Source of the DNA: CALBPI01 sp963922335 | Lineage (GTDB): Bacteria > Pseudomonadota > Gammaproteobacteria > Steroidobacterales > Woeseiaceae | Assembly (NCBI GenBank): GCA_963922335.1 | Contig: CAWUIB010000010.1 | Span: forward strand, 116,503 to 180,502 | Direction: 5' to 3' | DNA: 64,000 nucleotides | Shown here: one piece after another, positions 25,829 through 34,370 of the stretch | How the letters are laid out: each line of letters starts with the position of its first letter | How positions within the stretch are numbered: the first letter of the stretch is position 1 | Notes under the pieces: generated by a model | What the model saw: the letters and a program-made list of their open reading frames with translations, nothing else | Told to the model about the DNA's origin: nothing | Databases searched by the model: none | Program-made: the position numbers and the translations under genes

Positions 25829-26691
25829 CTCGCGCGGGCGATGAGTTTCCGGGCCAGAGTGAGATGCGGTCTATCGAGCATTCGGCCATCGAGTTGCACC
25901 GCGCCGGCGGTAGGTGTTGCCGCGAAAGCATCGATGACGCGTTGGGCGTAATCAATAGCTTCTGCTGATGGCGTAAAGGCCGTGTTGATCGGGTCAGTCT
26001 GGGCGGGGTGAATCGCCAACTGTCCATCAAAGCCGTCACGTGCCGCGGCAGCCGCGTATCGAGCAAGCCCAGCGGCGTCCCGAAAGTCAGCAAACAGGGT
26101 GTCGATCGCAAGCACATCGAGCGACCTTGCCAGTAGTAACGTCTGACTGCGCATCTGCTCGTACAACGCTAACCAGTCGCCGTTTGTGTCACGCGTGACT
26201 GTGGCGCCGAGCGCGGCGGACAGGTCCTCGGCGCCCCAGGTGACAGCACGCACGCGTGGGTTCAGGGAGCCGAGCGTGGGGAGCTTGAGTGCCATTTCCG
26301 GCGTTTCGGTGACGATGGCGATAATAGGCGTTGCTTCCGGGTCGTCGTCAGACTTGTTGTCAAAATCGCGCAGAAGTGCGGCGAGTTGATCGGCGCACGC
26401 GGCACTGCGAAGTTTAGGCTGCATGATCCAGGCCGGGGCATGCGGCATGACAGCCGCGACGTCTTCTGCACACGATTCGGTATCGACAGGATTCACACGC
26501 ACGCATTGGACGGGAGCGACGGAGCGCTGCAGTATCGCGCCGACCTGCTCGCGAGCCTGCGCACGACGCTCGGGTACGACCGCGTCCTCGAGGTCATACA
26601 CCACGACGTCTGCGTCAGTGGCGGCAGACTTTTCGATCTTGCGTTCGCTGTCGCCGGGGACAAACAGCCAGGAGCGCGTGCGAGTGCTCAT
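25825..26691 (-). CDS. HpcH/HpaI / CitE-like CoA-ester lyase
   Basis: 288 residues. TRSWLFVPGDSERKIEKSAATDADVVVYDLEDAVVPERRAQAREQV is the N-terminal CitE/malyl-CoA lyase signature: RSWLFVPGD binds CoA, and the acidic DLEDAV patch with later Glu residues binds Mg2+. CVRVNPVDT and IIAIVTETPEMALKLPTL follow in order. Family members cleave or form beta-hydroxyacyl-CoA (malyl-, citramalyl- or methylmalyl-CoA). Here it is the last gene of a leucine-degradation operon, overlapping the MaoC gene by 4 bp, and no HMG-CoA lyase is nearby. It may take over that step, or it may process a side product. Confidence 0.8.
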   Translation of the reverse strand: MSTRTRSWLFVPGDSERKIEKSAATDADVVVYDLEDAVVPERRAQAREQVGAILQRSVAPVQCVRVNPVDTESCAEDVAAVMPHAPAWIMQPKLRSAACADQLAALLRDFDNKSDDDPEATPIIAIVTETPEMALKLPTLGSLNPRVRAVTWGAEDLSAALGATVTRDTNGDWLALYEQMRSQTLLLARSLDVLAIDTLFADFRDAAGLARYAAAAARDGFDGQLAIHPAQTDPINTAFTPSAEAIDYAQRVIDAFAATPTAGAVQLDGRMLDRPHLTLARKLIARAS

Positions 26692-27140
26692 GTCGGGCGC
26701 TTCTGCAGCATCGTCGTTCGCGTAATGCTGCAGACCATTTCGTCGCGCTGATTGAAGCCTTCGTGGCGAAACGTGATGATGCCGGCATCAGGGCGCGAGT
26801 TGCTGTCACGTCGGTCGATGACTTCGGTGACAAATCGCAGCGTGTCGCCATGGAAGACGGGATTCGTGAAGCGCGTCTCCCCGAAGCCAAGATTCGCAAC
26901 GATAGTACCGTTGGTGGTGTCCTCGACACTGATACCGACGGCCAGCGACATCGTAAACAGGCTGTTGACGACACGCTGACCGAACTCTGTTTTGCTCGCG
27001 TACTCGGCATCCAAATGCAACGGTTGTGGATTGTGGGTCATCGCACAAAACATCACGTTGTCTGCTTCGGTCACGGTGCGTCGGAGTCGGTGTTCGATCC
27101 TCTGACCGATCTGGGTGTCATCAAAATACAGGCCGGGCAT
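26688..27140 (-). CDS. MaoC-like hot-dog enoyl-CoA hydratase
   Basis: 150 residues, a single hot-dog domain. YFDDTQIGQRIEHRLRRTVTEADNVMFCAMTHNPQPLHLDAEYASKTEFGQRVVNSLFTMSLAVG has the A-x4-D-x2-P-x-H-like hydratase motif, here HNPQPLHLDAEYA, with Asn in place of the usual Asp, followed by FHGDTLRF. Members hydrate enoyl-CoA thioesters in the R direction. Positioned between isovaleryl-CoA dehydrogenase and the CitE-like lyase (ATGA overlap), it may hydrate 3-methylglutaconyl-CoA in place of the usual crotonase LiuC. That assignment is inference from position. Confidence 0.75.
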   Translation of the reverse strand: MPGLYFDDTQIGQRIEHRLRRTVTEADNVMFCAMTHNPQPLHLDAEYASKTEFGQRVVNSLFTMSLAVGISVEDTTNGTIVANLGFGETRFTNPVFHGDTLRFVTEVIDRRDSNSRPDAGIITFRHEGFNQRDEMVCSITRTTMLQKRPT

Positions 27141-27149
27141 ATCGGTCTC

Positions 27150-28304
27150 CTAGCTTGCGGACGCGGCAAATAGTTCACGACCGACCAACATGCGGCGCAC
27201 CTCGGAAGTGCCGGCGCCGATTTCGTACAGCTTCGCATCGCGCAATAATCGTCCGGTAGGGTAGTCGTTGATGTAGCCATTGCCACCGAGCGCCTGAATC
27301 GCTTCGAGTGCGACCTGTGTCGCGCGCTCTGCGGTGTAGAGAATGACCGCCGCGCAGTCTGCGCGACTGACCCGGCCGTTGTCGCAAGCACGGCACACGG
27401 CGTACAGATAGCCACGCGAGGCGTTCAACGACGCGTACATGTCGGCGATTTTGCCTTGCATCAACTGAAACTCGCCGATCGGGCGATCGAACTGCTTCCG
27501 CTCGTGAATGTAGGGCAATACCACATCCATCGCCGCTTGCATGATGCCAACCGGACCTGCAGCCAGCAGGGCGCGTTCATAGTCGAGGCCAGACATGAGA
27601 ACGCGCACGCCCTCATTGAGTTTCCCGAGAATGTTTTGCGCGGGTACCCGGCAGTCCTCGAAAATCAGCTCGCAGGTATTGGAGCCACGCATGCCGAGCT
27701 TGTCGAGTTTCGGACCTTGCGTGAACCCCGGAGTGTCGCGCTCCACGATAAAGGCGGTTATCCCGTGCGAACCTGCATCCGGGTCAGTCTTCGCATAGAT
27801 CACATAGGTCGCGGCATCCGGTCCGTTCGTGATCCACATCTTGCTGCCATTGAGGATGAAGTGGTCGCCGTCTGCGGTGGCTTTCAAACGCATGCTGACT
27901 ACATCGGATCCGGCGCCGGGCTCCGACATTGCGAGCGCACCTACTGCCGTGCCCGCACACAACGCGGGCAGGTATTTCTCGCGTTGCGCATCGGTTCCGT
28001 TGCGGAAGATCTGGTTTACACAAAGGTTCGAGTGCGCACCGTAGGACAGGCCAACGGAGGCGGATGCTCGCGAAATCTCTTCATAGGCAATCGCGTGCGC
28101 AAGGTAGCCCATGCCGCTGCCGCCGTATTCCTCGGCGACCGTCATGCCGAGCAGCCCCATCTCGCCGAACTTCGGCCAAAGGTCTGCTGGAAACGCATTG
28201 TTGCGATCGATGTCTTGCGCTCGCGGCGCAATCTCCGCCTGTGCGAATTGGCGCACTGTGTCGCGCAGTAGTTCGATGTCTTCACCAAGATCAAAGTCGA
28301 GCAT
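27150..28304 (-). CDS. liuA: Isovaleryl-CoA dehydrogenase
   Basis: 384 residues. AMSEPGAGSDVVSMRLKA and KMWITNGPDAATYVIYAKTD are the FAD and substrate-binding signatures of acyl-CoA dehydrogenases. The catalytic Glu is in the G-helix (SGLDYERALLAAGPVGIMQA), as in isovaleryl-CoA dehydrogenase, rather than only at the usual C-terminal site; that C-terminal segment (YEIGAGTSEVRRMLVGRELF) also matches the human enzyme's. It oxidises isovaleryl-CoA to 3-methylcrotonyl-CoA and passes electrons to ETF. Followed on the same strand by the MaoC gene 9 bases later, and preceded by mccA 8 bases earlier. Confidence 0.9.
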   Translation of the reverse strand: MLDFDLGEDIELLRDTVRQFAQAEIAPRAQDIDRNNAFPADLWPKFGEMGLLGMTVAEEYGGSGMGYLAHAIAYEEISRASASVGLSYGAHSNLCVNQIFRNGTDAQREKYLPALCAGTAVGALAMSEPGAGSDVVSMRLKATADGDHFILNGSKMWITNGPDAATYVIYAKTDPDAGSHGITAFIVERDTPGFTQGPKLDKLGMRGSNTCELIFEDCRVPAQNILGKLNEGVRVLMSGLDYERALLAAGPVGIMQAAMDVVLPYIHERKQFDRPIGEFQLMQGKIADMYASLNASRGYLYAVCRACDNGRVSRADCAAVILYTAERATQVALEAIQALGGNGYINDYPTGRLLRDAKLYEIGAGTSEVRRMLVGRELFAASAS

Positions 28305-28312
28305 TGGAGTTC

Positions 28313-30295
28313 CTAATCGGTATCGGTTTGTTCGGGTTCGATGAGTACGAGCACCTGCCCGCCCTCGACAAGATCACCCGCACTGGCATGACAGGCGGTG
28401 ATCGTGCCGTCAATCGGTGCGGTCAATGTGTGCGCCATCTTCATGGCTTCCATCACGAGGATAGTGTCGCCCGCGTTAACGGTGTCTCCTCGGCCGACCT
28501 GCAGCTCGACCAGGCGTCCGGTCATCGGTGCTCGCAGGGTGCCATCGGACACGCCGCCGGAAGCCTCCCCCAGATCAGGTGGGATTCTTTCGATTGACCA
28601 CTGGCGCGCACCCGCGCTGATCACGCCTGCGCCATTTCGAATGAGGGCGCTGGTTCGGATTCGAAGGCCGTCGCGCACAAAGTCGGGTCCGTTGGTGGAG
28701 AAGCGGACGGCTTCCAGCGGCACCTCATGTTCCGACCAGCGCACAACGGACGGCATCTCGCCATCGCGATCGAAGCCAACCGTTACCTCCAGAGTTGTCG
28801 GTCCGACCTGCATCGAAAAACTCACTGACGGCGATCGATTAGGCCACCATCCCGTGCCGGTGTGCCAGGGAGTATCGGGTTGTGCGGATTGCGCCTCATG
28901 CCAGAGTGCTAGCGCTGCCGTAACGATGGCGTCGGTCGTTGGCTCACCCGGTTCAATGGCTTCAGCTTGCTCACGCAGAAATGCGGTTGTGGGCTGCGAC
29001 ACCAAAAACGCGGGAGCGTCCAGAACACGAACCAGGAAGTCGACATTTGTGGTGAGTCCGATAAACAGCGTGTCGCGCAGACTTCTCGACAGCGTGCTGG
29101 CCGCTGCCTCGCGCGTGTCTGCATGTTGGACCATCTTCGCAATCATTGGATCGTAGTGAATGCTCACCACATCGCCTGATCGCACGCCGGTGTCGATGCG
29201 TGGTTGCGACTGGTTTTCGGGCCAACGCAGCGCATGGATCGGGCCTGGTGTTGGCAGAAACCCGGTGTCTGCGTCTTCGGCATAAATGCGTGCCTCGATT
29301 GCATGACCGTTGCGTGGGATTTGTGACTGCGACACCGGCAACGGCTCGCCACGTGCAATGGCTAACTGCCAGGCCACAAGATCGACGCCAGTGATTGCTT
29401 CGGTCACCGGATGCTCGACCTGCAGGCGGGTGTTCATTTCCATGAAATAGAAATTGTCACCTTCGAGCAGAAACTCCACCGTGCCTGCGCCGACGTAGTC
29501 GATGGCGCGAGCCGCGGCGATCGCAGCCTCGCCCATGCGCTCGCGCAGGTCCTCGCTGAGGCCGGGCGCCGGTGCCTCTTCGATGATTTTCTGATAGCGA
29601 CGTTGAATGGAGCAGTCACGATCATGCAGGTGTACGCAGTTGCCGTGTGTGTCGGCGAAGACCTGCACTTCGATATGCCGTGGTGCGCCGAGATACTTCT
29701 CGACCAACATCTTGTCGTCACCAAAGGCACTCATCGCCTCTTGCCGCGCTGTCTTTAAGGCGTTTCCAAACTCGTCTGCGGACTCGACGATGCGCATACC
29801 TTTGCCACCGCCACCGGCTGTGGCTTTCAGCAACACCGGATAACCGATCTCGAGGGCCGCTTTTTCGAGTGTCTCGTCGGCCTGATCGTCGCCGTGATAG
29901 CCAGGCAACAACGGCACACCGGCCGCTTCCATGATCGACTTGGCGGCAGACTTGGAGCCCATCGACTCAATCGCAGAGGCGGGTGGTCCAACAAACGTGA
30001 TGTGCGCGTCTGCACACGCGCGCGCGAAGCTCGCGTTCTCGGATAGAAATCCATAGCCCGGATGAATGGCGGTCGCCCCGGTGCGGCGCGCGGCATCGAG
30101 CACCGCTGACTGGTTGAGATAAGACGCTTGCGGCGCAGCATCGCCGATGTGCACTGCCTCATCGGCCAGTTCGACGTGGCGTGCATTAGCGTCTGGCGTC
30201 GAAAACACCGCGACCGTCGGTATGCCGAGTTTCTGTGCGGTGGCGATAATGCGGCAGGCGATTTCACCACGATTGGCAATCAGTAGTTTTTCCAT
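28313..30295 (-). CDS. liuD: Methylcrotonyl-CoA carboxylase alpha (biotin) subunit
   Basis: 660 residues. The biotin carboxylase domain has LLIANRGEIACRIIATAQKLGI at the N-terminus, an ATP-grasp with KATAGGGGKGMRIVES (around 160), and RDCSIQRRYQKIIEEAPAPGL. The biotin-carrier domain at the C-terminus has VMEAMKMAHTL with the Lys that is biotinylated. With the beta subunit encoded just upstream (2-base spacer), it carboxylates 3-methylcrotonyl-CoA to 3-methylglutaconyl-CoA in leucine breakdown. Propionyl- or geranyl-CoA carboxylase subunits look alike, but isovaleryl-CoA dehydrogenase next door and the LiuR operator support the leucine role. Confidence 0.9.
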   Translation of the reverse strand: MEKLLIANRGEIACRIIATAQKLGIPTVAVFSTPDANARHVELADEAVHIGDAAPQASYLNQSAVLDAARRTGATAIHPGYGFLSENASFARACADAHITFVGPPASAIESMGSKSAAKSIMEAAGVPLLPGYHGDDQADETLEKAALEIGYPVLLKATAGGGGKGMRIVESADEFGNALKTARQEAMSAFGDDKMLVEKYLGAPRHIEVQVFADTHGNCVHLHDRDCSIQRRYQKIIEEAPAPGLSEDLRERMGEAAIAAARAIDYVGAGTVEFLLEGDNFYFMEMNTRLQVEHPVTEAITGVDLVAWQLAIARGEPLPVSQSQIPRNGHAIEARIYAEDADTGFLPTPGPIHALRWPENQSQPRIDTGVRSGDVVSIHYDPMIAKMVQHADTREAAASTLSRSLRDTLFIGLTTNVDFLVRVLDAPAFLVSQPTTAFLREQAEAIEPGEPTTDAIVTAALALWHEAQSAQPDTPWHTGTGWWPNRSPSVSFSMQVGPTTLEVTVGFDRDGEMPSVVRWSEHEVPLEAVRFSTNGPDFVRDGLRIRTSALIRNGAGVISAGARQWSIERIPPDLGEASGGVSDGTLRAPMTGRLVELQVGRGDTVNAGDTILVMEAMKMAHTLTAPIDGTITACHASAGDLVEGGQVLVLIEPEQTDTD

Positions 30296-30297
30296 GA

Positions 30298-31905
30298 TTA
30301 CATCCGGAACACGCCAAACTGCGTATCTTCGATTTCCCGGTTAAGGCTTGCTGACAGACACCGCGACAAGACGCGACGCGTGTCTGCCGGATCGATCACA
30401 CCGTCGTCCCAGAGTCTTGCCGAAGCGTAGTAGGGATGGCCCTGGCGTTCGTAGTTGTCGATCACCGGTTGCTTGATTGCCTGTTCAGCCGCTTCGCTGA
30501 GGGTCTCGCCCTGTCGTTCGAGCTGGTCGCGTTTGACCTCGGCCAGGACACTCGCGGCCTGCTCACCACCCATCACGCTAATGCGCGCATTCGGCCACAT
30601 GAACAGGAATCGTGGGTCGTACGCACGCCCGGCCATGCCGTAGTTGCCGGCGCCGAATGAGCCGCCGATGATGAAGGTGATCTTTGGCACGTTGGCGCAC
30701 GCGACCGCGTTAACGAGCTTTGCGCCATCCTTTGCGATGCCGCGTGCTTCGTATTGTCGCCCGACCATAAAGCCGGTGATGTTCTGGAGGAACACGAGCG
30801 GTGTCTTGCGCTGCGCACACAACTCAATGAAGTGCGCACCTTTCAAGGATGACTCTGAAAACAGAATGCCGTTGTTCGCGACGATGCCCACCGGGTAGCC
30901 GTCGACATTCGCAAATCCACACACGAGGGTGTCACCGTAGAGCGGTTTGAATTCATGGAACTCAGATGCATCGACAATTCGTGCGATGACCTCGCGCACA
31001 TCGTAGGGCGTGTTCAACGTGCTCGGAACGACACCGTAGAGCTCTTCGGCAGGGTAGGCCGGGGGCACCGATTTCTGACGTAGGTGTGCGTTAGTGGGCT
31101 CACGATTCAGTCGTTTAACCGCATCCCGCGCCAGTTGCAGCGCATGTGCGTCGTTGCGCGCATAGTGATCGGTGACACCGGATTCACGGCAATGAACATC
31201 TGCACCACCGAGCGCCTCTGCCGTGACCTCTTCACCGGTGGCGGCTTTTACCAGTGGCGGTCCACCCAAGAAGATCGTGCCTTGATTGGCTACGATGATT
31301 GACTCATCGGCCATCGCAGGCACGTACGCACCCCCGGCGGTGCAACTACCCATGACCACGGCGATCTGGGGAATACCCTCAGCCGACATGCGTGCCTGAT
31401 GGAAGAAACACCGGCCAAAGTGCTCGCGATCCGGGAACACCTCGTCCTGCATTGGCAGGAATGCGCCGCCCGAGTCGACGAGATAGATACACGGCAGGCG
31501 GTTCTCCCACGCGATGCGTTGCGCGCGCAAATGCTTCTTGCCGGTCAGCGGAAAATAACTCCCGCCTTTTACCGTGGCATCGTTGGCGATGATCATGCAC
31601 TCCCGCCCGTGGATCACACCAACGCCCGTGATGATGCCTGCAGCGGGAACCTCGGTTTCGTAGACACCGAGCGCGGCGAGTTGGCTTAGCTCAAGAAACG
31701 CACTACCGGGGTCGATCAAGGCACGGATGCGGTCGCGAGCGAGCAACTTACCCCGCTCGACATGACGCGCCTGTCGCGCAGCGCCACCGCCCTCGCAAAC
31801 CTTGTCGACCACGTTGCGAAGGTCCTCTACCAACGCCCGCATGTGCGCGGCGTTTTCGCAGAAGCTGTCATCTGAGGTCACGATCTTCGTGGCGATCTGG
31901 CTCAT
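30298..31905 (-). CDS. liuB: Methylcrotonyl-CoA carboxylase beta (carboxyltransferase) subunit
   Basis: 535 residues from the ATG at 31905 (AGGACA ribosome site; the frame stays open to 31953). Acetyl-CoA carboxylase-type carboxyltransferase: ARDRIRALIDPGSAFLELSQLAALGVYE, KHLRAQRIAWENRLPCIYLVDSGGAFLPMQDEVFPD, GSCTAGGAYVPAMADESIIV and the oxyanion-forming GGSFGAGNYGMAGRAYDPRFLFMWPNARISVMGG. It transfers CO2 from biotin to 3-methylcrotonyl-CoA with the alpha subunit. Its start overlaps the liuR stop by 4 bp (ATGA), so regulator and enzymes are one transcript. Confidence 0.9.
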   Translation of the reverse strand: MSQIATKIVTSDDSFCENAAHMRALVEDLRNVVDKVCEGGGAARQARHVERGKLLARDRIRALIDPGSAFLELSQLAALGVYETEVPAAGIITGVGVIHGRECMIIANDATVKGGSYFPLTGKKHLRAQRIAWENRLPCIYLVDSGGAFLPMQDEVFPDREHFGRCFFHQARMSAEGIPQIAVVMGSCTAGGAYVPAMADESIIVANQGTIFLGGPPLVKAATGEEVTAEALGGADVHCRESGVTDHYARNDAHALQLARDAVKRLNREPTNAHLRQKSVPPAYPAEELYGVVPSTLNTPYDVREVIARIVDASEFHEFKPLYGDTLVCGFANVDGYPVGIVANNGILFSESSLKGAHFIELCAQRKTPLVFLQNITGFMVGRQYEARGIAKDGAKLVNAVACANVPKITFIIGGSFGAGNYGMAGRAYDPRFLFMWPNARISVMGGEQAASVLAEVKRDQLERQGETLSEAAEQAIKQPVIDNYERQGHPYYASARLWDDGVIDPADTRRVLSRCLSASLNREIEDTQFGVFRM

Positions 31906-32312
31906 CGTGCTGTCCTGCCATGCGTCTCCAGCCGTGCAAGCGCGACGCCACACTGCTGCTCTACGCGTCCCAGTTCATCGAGCGTAGCCTCAAGATCTCT
32001 CGCTTGTTCGAGCAGTTGCTCGCGTCGCTCGGCGAGCTTTGCCAACAGCACTTTTAACTGGCGCTTTGAGCCTTCGGGCGTTTGGTAGAGATCCACGATT
32101 TCCGCGCTCTCCTCCAACGACAATCCGAGACGCTTGCCACGCAGCAGAAGTCGCAGTCGCACGCGATCCGCCTGGCTGAAATAGCGCACGCGTCCCCGCC
32201 GCTCAGGTCTTAGAAAACCTTTTTCTTCATAAAAACGCAGTGTGCGCGTTGTGACCCCGAACTCATCGGCGAGATCCCCGATGGCGTAGGTAGCTTCGTT
32301 GGCTTTACTCAT
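31902..32312 (-). CDS. liuR: MerR-family regulator LiuR
   Basis: 136 residues from the ATG at 32312; a longer frame runs to 32489 through the operator, so it is unlikely. The N-terminal MerR helix-turn-helix is YAIGDLADEFGVTTRTLRFYEEKGFLRPERRGRVRYFSQADRVRLRLLL, followed by the family dimerisation helix RREQLLEQARDLEATLDELGRVEQQC. LiuR controls branched-chain and fatty acid degradation genes in many Gamma- and Betaproteobacteria. First gene of the liu operon. The palindrome 20 bases upstream (32332) is its likely operator, shared with the divergent dehydrogenase at 32408; it would be autoregulated. Confidence 0.88.
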   Translation of the reverse strand: MSKANEATYAIGDLADEFGVTTRTLRFYEEKGFLRPERRGRVRYFSQADRVRLRLLLRGKRLGLSLEESAEIVDLYQTPEGSKRQLKVLLAKLAERREQLLEQARDLEATLDELGRVEQQCGVALARLETHGRTAR

Positions 32313-32331
32313 CCTCAAATCGTAACTGACG

Positions 32332-32347
32332 TTGACGTTAACGTAAA
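32332..32347. promoter_or_regulatory. Candidate LiuR operator
   Basis: The 16-base sequence TTGACGTTAACGTAAA is palindromic except for one position per half and is AT-rich in the centre, like published LiuR motifs for this regulator class. It lies in the divergent gap between liuR (minus) and the acyl-CoA dehydrogenase at 32408 (plus), where one site could control both transcripts. Effect by comparison of families only. Confidence 0.65.
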
Positions 32348-32407
32348 TAGAGATTCCCGGAGCCGGCTGCGTTATGCTCCGCCCCGATCTGTAAAGGAGA
32401 ACACCCC

Positions 32408-34213
32408 ATGTCGCTAGTCGTGAGTCGCCGCGATCTCGATTTCCTGTTTTATGAAGTGTTTGGGCTTGAGGACGTCCTGAAAGCGCCACGCTACGCCGAC
32501 TACGATAGGGAGACGTTGGCCGCGATTCTCGATACGGCGCAGGCGATCGCCGAGGAGGAGTTCGCGCCGCTCGCAGCTGAGCTGGATGCGAATGAGCCCA
32601 AGTTTGTCGACGGGAAGGTCGAGATGATGCCCGAGGTTGGAAAAGCGCTGGCGGCCTATTGCGAGGCGGGCCTTTTGACCACCGGCTTCGATCAGGAGGT
32701 TGGCGGTATGCAGCTGCCGTTCGCTGTCTCGCACGCGATTGGTGGGTTGTTCTCTTGCGCCAACACGGCGGCGAGTAATTACCTGTTTCTGACCGGCGCG
32801 AACGCGAACATGTTGCATGTGTGCGGCAGCGATGAACTTAAGGCGCGCTTTCTTCCACCAATGTTGGAAGGGCGCTGGTTCGGCACGATGTGTTTGTCGG
32901 AGACGCAAGCGGGCTCATCGCTTGCGGATATTCGCACGACCGCCACGAAGCAGGCGGATGGCACCTACCACCTCGAGGGCACCAAGATGTGGATCTCAGG
33001 CGGTGATCAGCCGTTGAGCGAAAACATCATTCATATGGTGCTCGCCAAAACTCCGGACGCACCGCCAGGGGTCAAAGGGATTTCTTTGTTCCTGGTGCCG
33101 AAGATTCGCGTAAAAGAGGACGGGTCCCTCGGCGAGCACAACCACATCGCGCTTGCGGGTTTGAATCACAAGATGGGGCAGCGCGGCACCACCAACTGTT
33201 TGCTGAACTTCGGCGAGGGTGGGGCGAGCGAAGGCTATCTTGTCGGCGCTGAAGGCGCGGGTCTTGCCAACATGTTCCACATGATGAACGAAGCGCGCAT
33301 CGGTGTTGGGCTGGCCGCGGTGATGGCGGGACTCGGTGGCTATCTCTATTCGCTCGACTACGCGCAGGAACGCCGCCAAGGGCGAGCGCTCGGTGCGAAG
33401 GATCCAGCGCAGCCGCAGGTCCCGATCATAGAGCACGCAGATGTGCGCCGAATGTTGATGGCGCAAAAAGTCTGGGTCGAGGGTGGTCTTGCGCTGATCC
33501 AGTACTGTGGCTGGCTGCAGGATCGTCAGTCGATCAGTGAGGACAAGAACACGGTCGATGCGTATGAGCTATTGCTTGAATTGCTGACGCCCGTCGCCAA
33601 GAGCTGGCCATCGGAATACTGCCTTGAAGCCAACAAACTGGCGATCCAGATTCTCGGCGGCTACGGCTACACCCGAGACTATCCGGTCGAGCGCTACTAT
33701 CGCGACAATAGACTCAACCATATTCATGAGGGCACCTGGGCGATCCACGGTCTTGATATTCTCGGTCGCAAGGTGCGACTGGGCGATGGCGCCGCTTTGC
33801 AATTGCTGGCCGGGGAGATGGCAGATGATCTAGAGGCGGCAAGGGCCGATGCGCGCTTCGCAGCCCAGGCCGCAGAGCTCGATGGTGCGTGGGCAGAGGT
33901 GCTGGAGGCCGTCAGAGCGACCGGCGAGTGTGCGGACCGTACGCTAGCGCTGGCGAATGCCACGGTATTCTTGAACGGATTCGGACATGTGGTGGTGGCG
34001 TGGCTCTGGTTGCGACAGGCACTAGCCGCTGCGCGCGGCATCGAGACGAACGGTGATTCAGCGTTTTATCAGGGCAAGCTCGCCGCCTGCGAGTACTTCT
34101 TCCGCTACGAGTTGCCGAAGGCCAGACTGGATATTCAGTTGGTTGCCACACTCGACGATACTTGCCACAGCGTTTCGATCGACGCTTTGCGTGCGATATC
34201 CGACCGAGCGTGA
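32408..34213 (+). CDS. Large acyl-CoA dehydrogenase (FadE-like)
   Basis: 601 residues with a strong AAGGAG site before the ATG. N-terminal extension RDLDFLFYEVFGLEDVL, then the dehydrogenase core: MCLSETQAGSSLADIRTTA, KMWISGGDQPLSENIIHMVLAKTPDAPPGVKGISLFLVPK, and KLAIQILGGYGYTRDYPVERYYRDNRLNHIHEGTWAIHGLDILGRK, where the Glu of HEGT is the catalytic base. The C-terminal extension is the extra domain found in this long subfamily, often annotated for medium- or branched-chain acyl-CoA. Divergent from liuR across its operator, so it probably feeds the same breakdown. FAD and ETF dependent. Exact chain length cannot be read. Confidence 0.85.
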   Translation: MSLVVSRRDLDFLFYEVFGLEDVLKAPRYADYDRETLAAILDTAQAIAEEEFAPLAAELDANEPKFVDGKVEMMPEVGKALAAYCEAGLLTTGFDQEVGGMQLPFAVSHAIGGLFSCANTAASNYLFLTGANANMLHVCGSDELKARFLPPMLEGRWFGTMCLSETQAGSSLADIRTTATKQADGTYHLEGTKMWISGGDQPLSENIIHMVLAKTPDAPPGVKGISLFLVPKIRVKEDGSLGEHNHIALAGLNHKMGQRGTTNCLLNFGEGGASEGYLVGAEGAGLANMFHMMNEARIGVGLAAVMAGLGGYLYSLDYAQERRQGRALGAKDPAQPQVPIIEHADVRRMLMAQKVWVEGGLALIQYCGWLQDRQSISEDKNTVDAYELLLELLTPVAKSWPSEYCLEANKLAIQILGGYGYTRDYPVERYYRDNRLNHIHEGTWAIHGLDILGRKVRLGDGAALQLLAGEMADDLEAARADARFAAQAAELDGAWAEVLEAVRATGECADRTLALANATVFLNGFGHVVVAWLWLRQALAAARGIETNGDSAFYQGKLAACEYFFRYELPKARLDIQLVATLDDTCHSVSIDALRAISDRA

Positions 34214-34234
34214 CGCGTGTCTCATTTACACAAC

Positions 34235-34250
34235 ATTATTCCTGAATAAT
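34235..34250. repeat. 16-bp palindrome before TonB receptor gene
   Basis: ATTATTC-CT-GAATAAT is a perfect inverted repeat of 7-bp arms with a 2-base spacer, 22 bases after the dehydrogenase stop and about 120 bases before the TonB receptor ATG. It could be an operator for an AT-recognising repressor; it is weakly like half of a Fur box. It has no T-tract, so it is not a normal terminator. A TATACT box lies at about 34294. Confidence 0.4.
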
Positions 34251-34370
34251 TAGGGGTTTATGCCATAACGTGTTTCTAATCTCAGAGGTGTGCTCTATAC
34301 TCCGCGCGTTCACAGGTGCGCTTAAGGCGCACGCTCCATCCTATATGACGCACGTTAAACGGGGGTTTAG

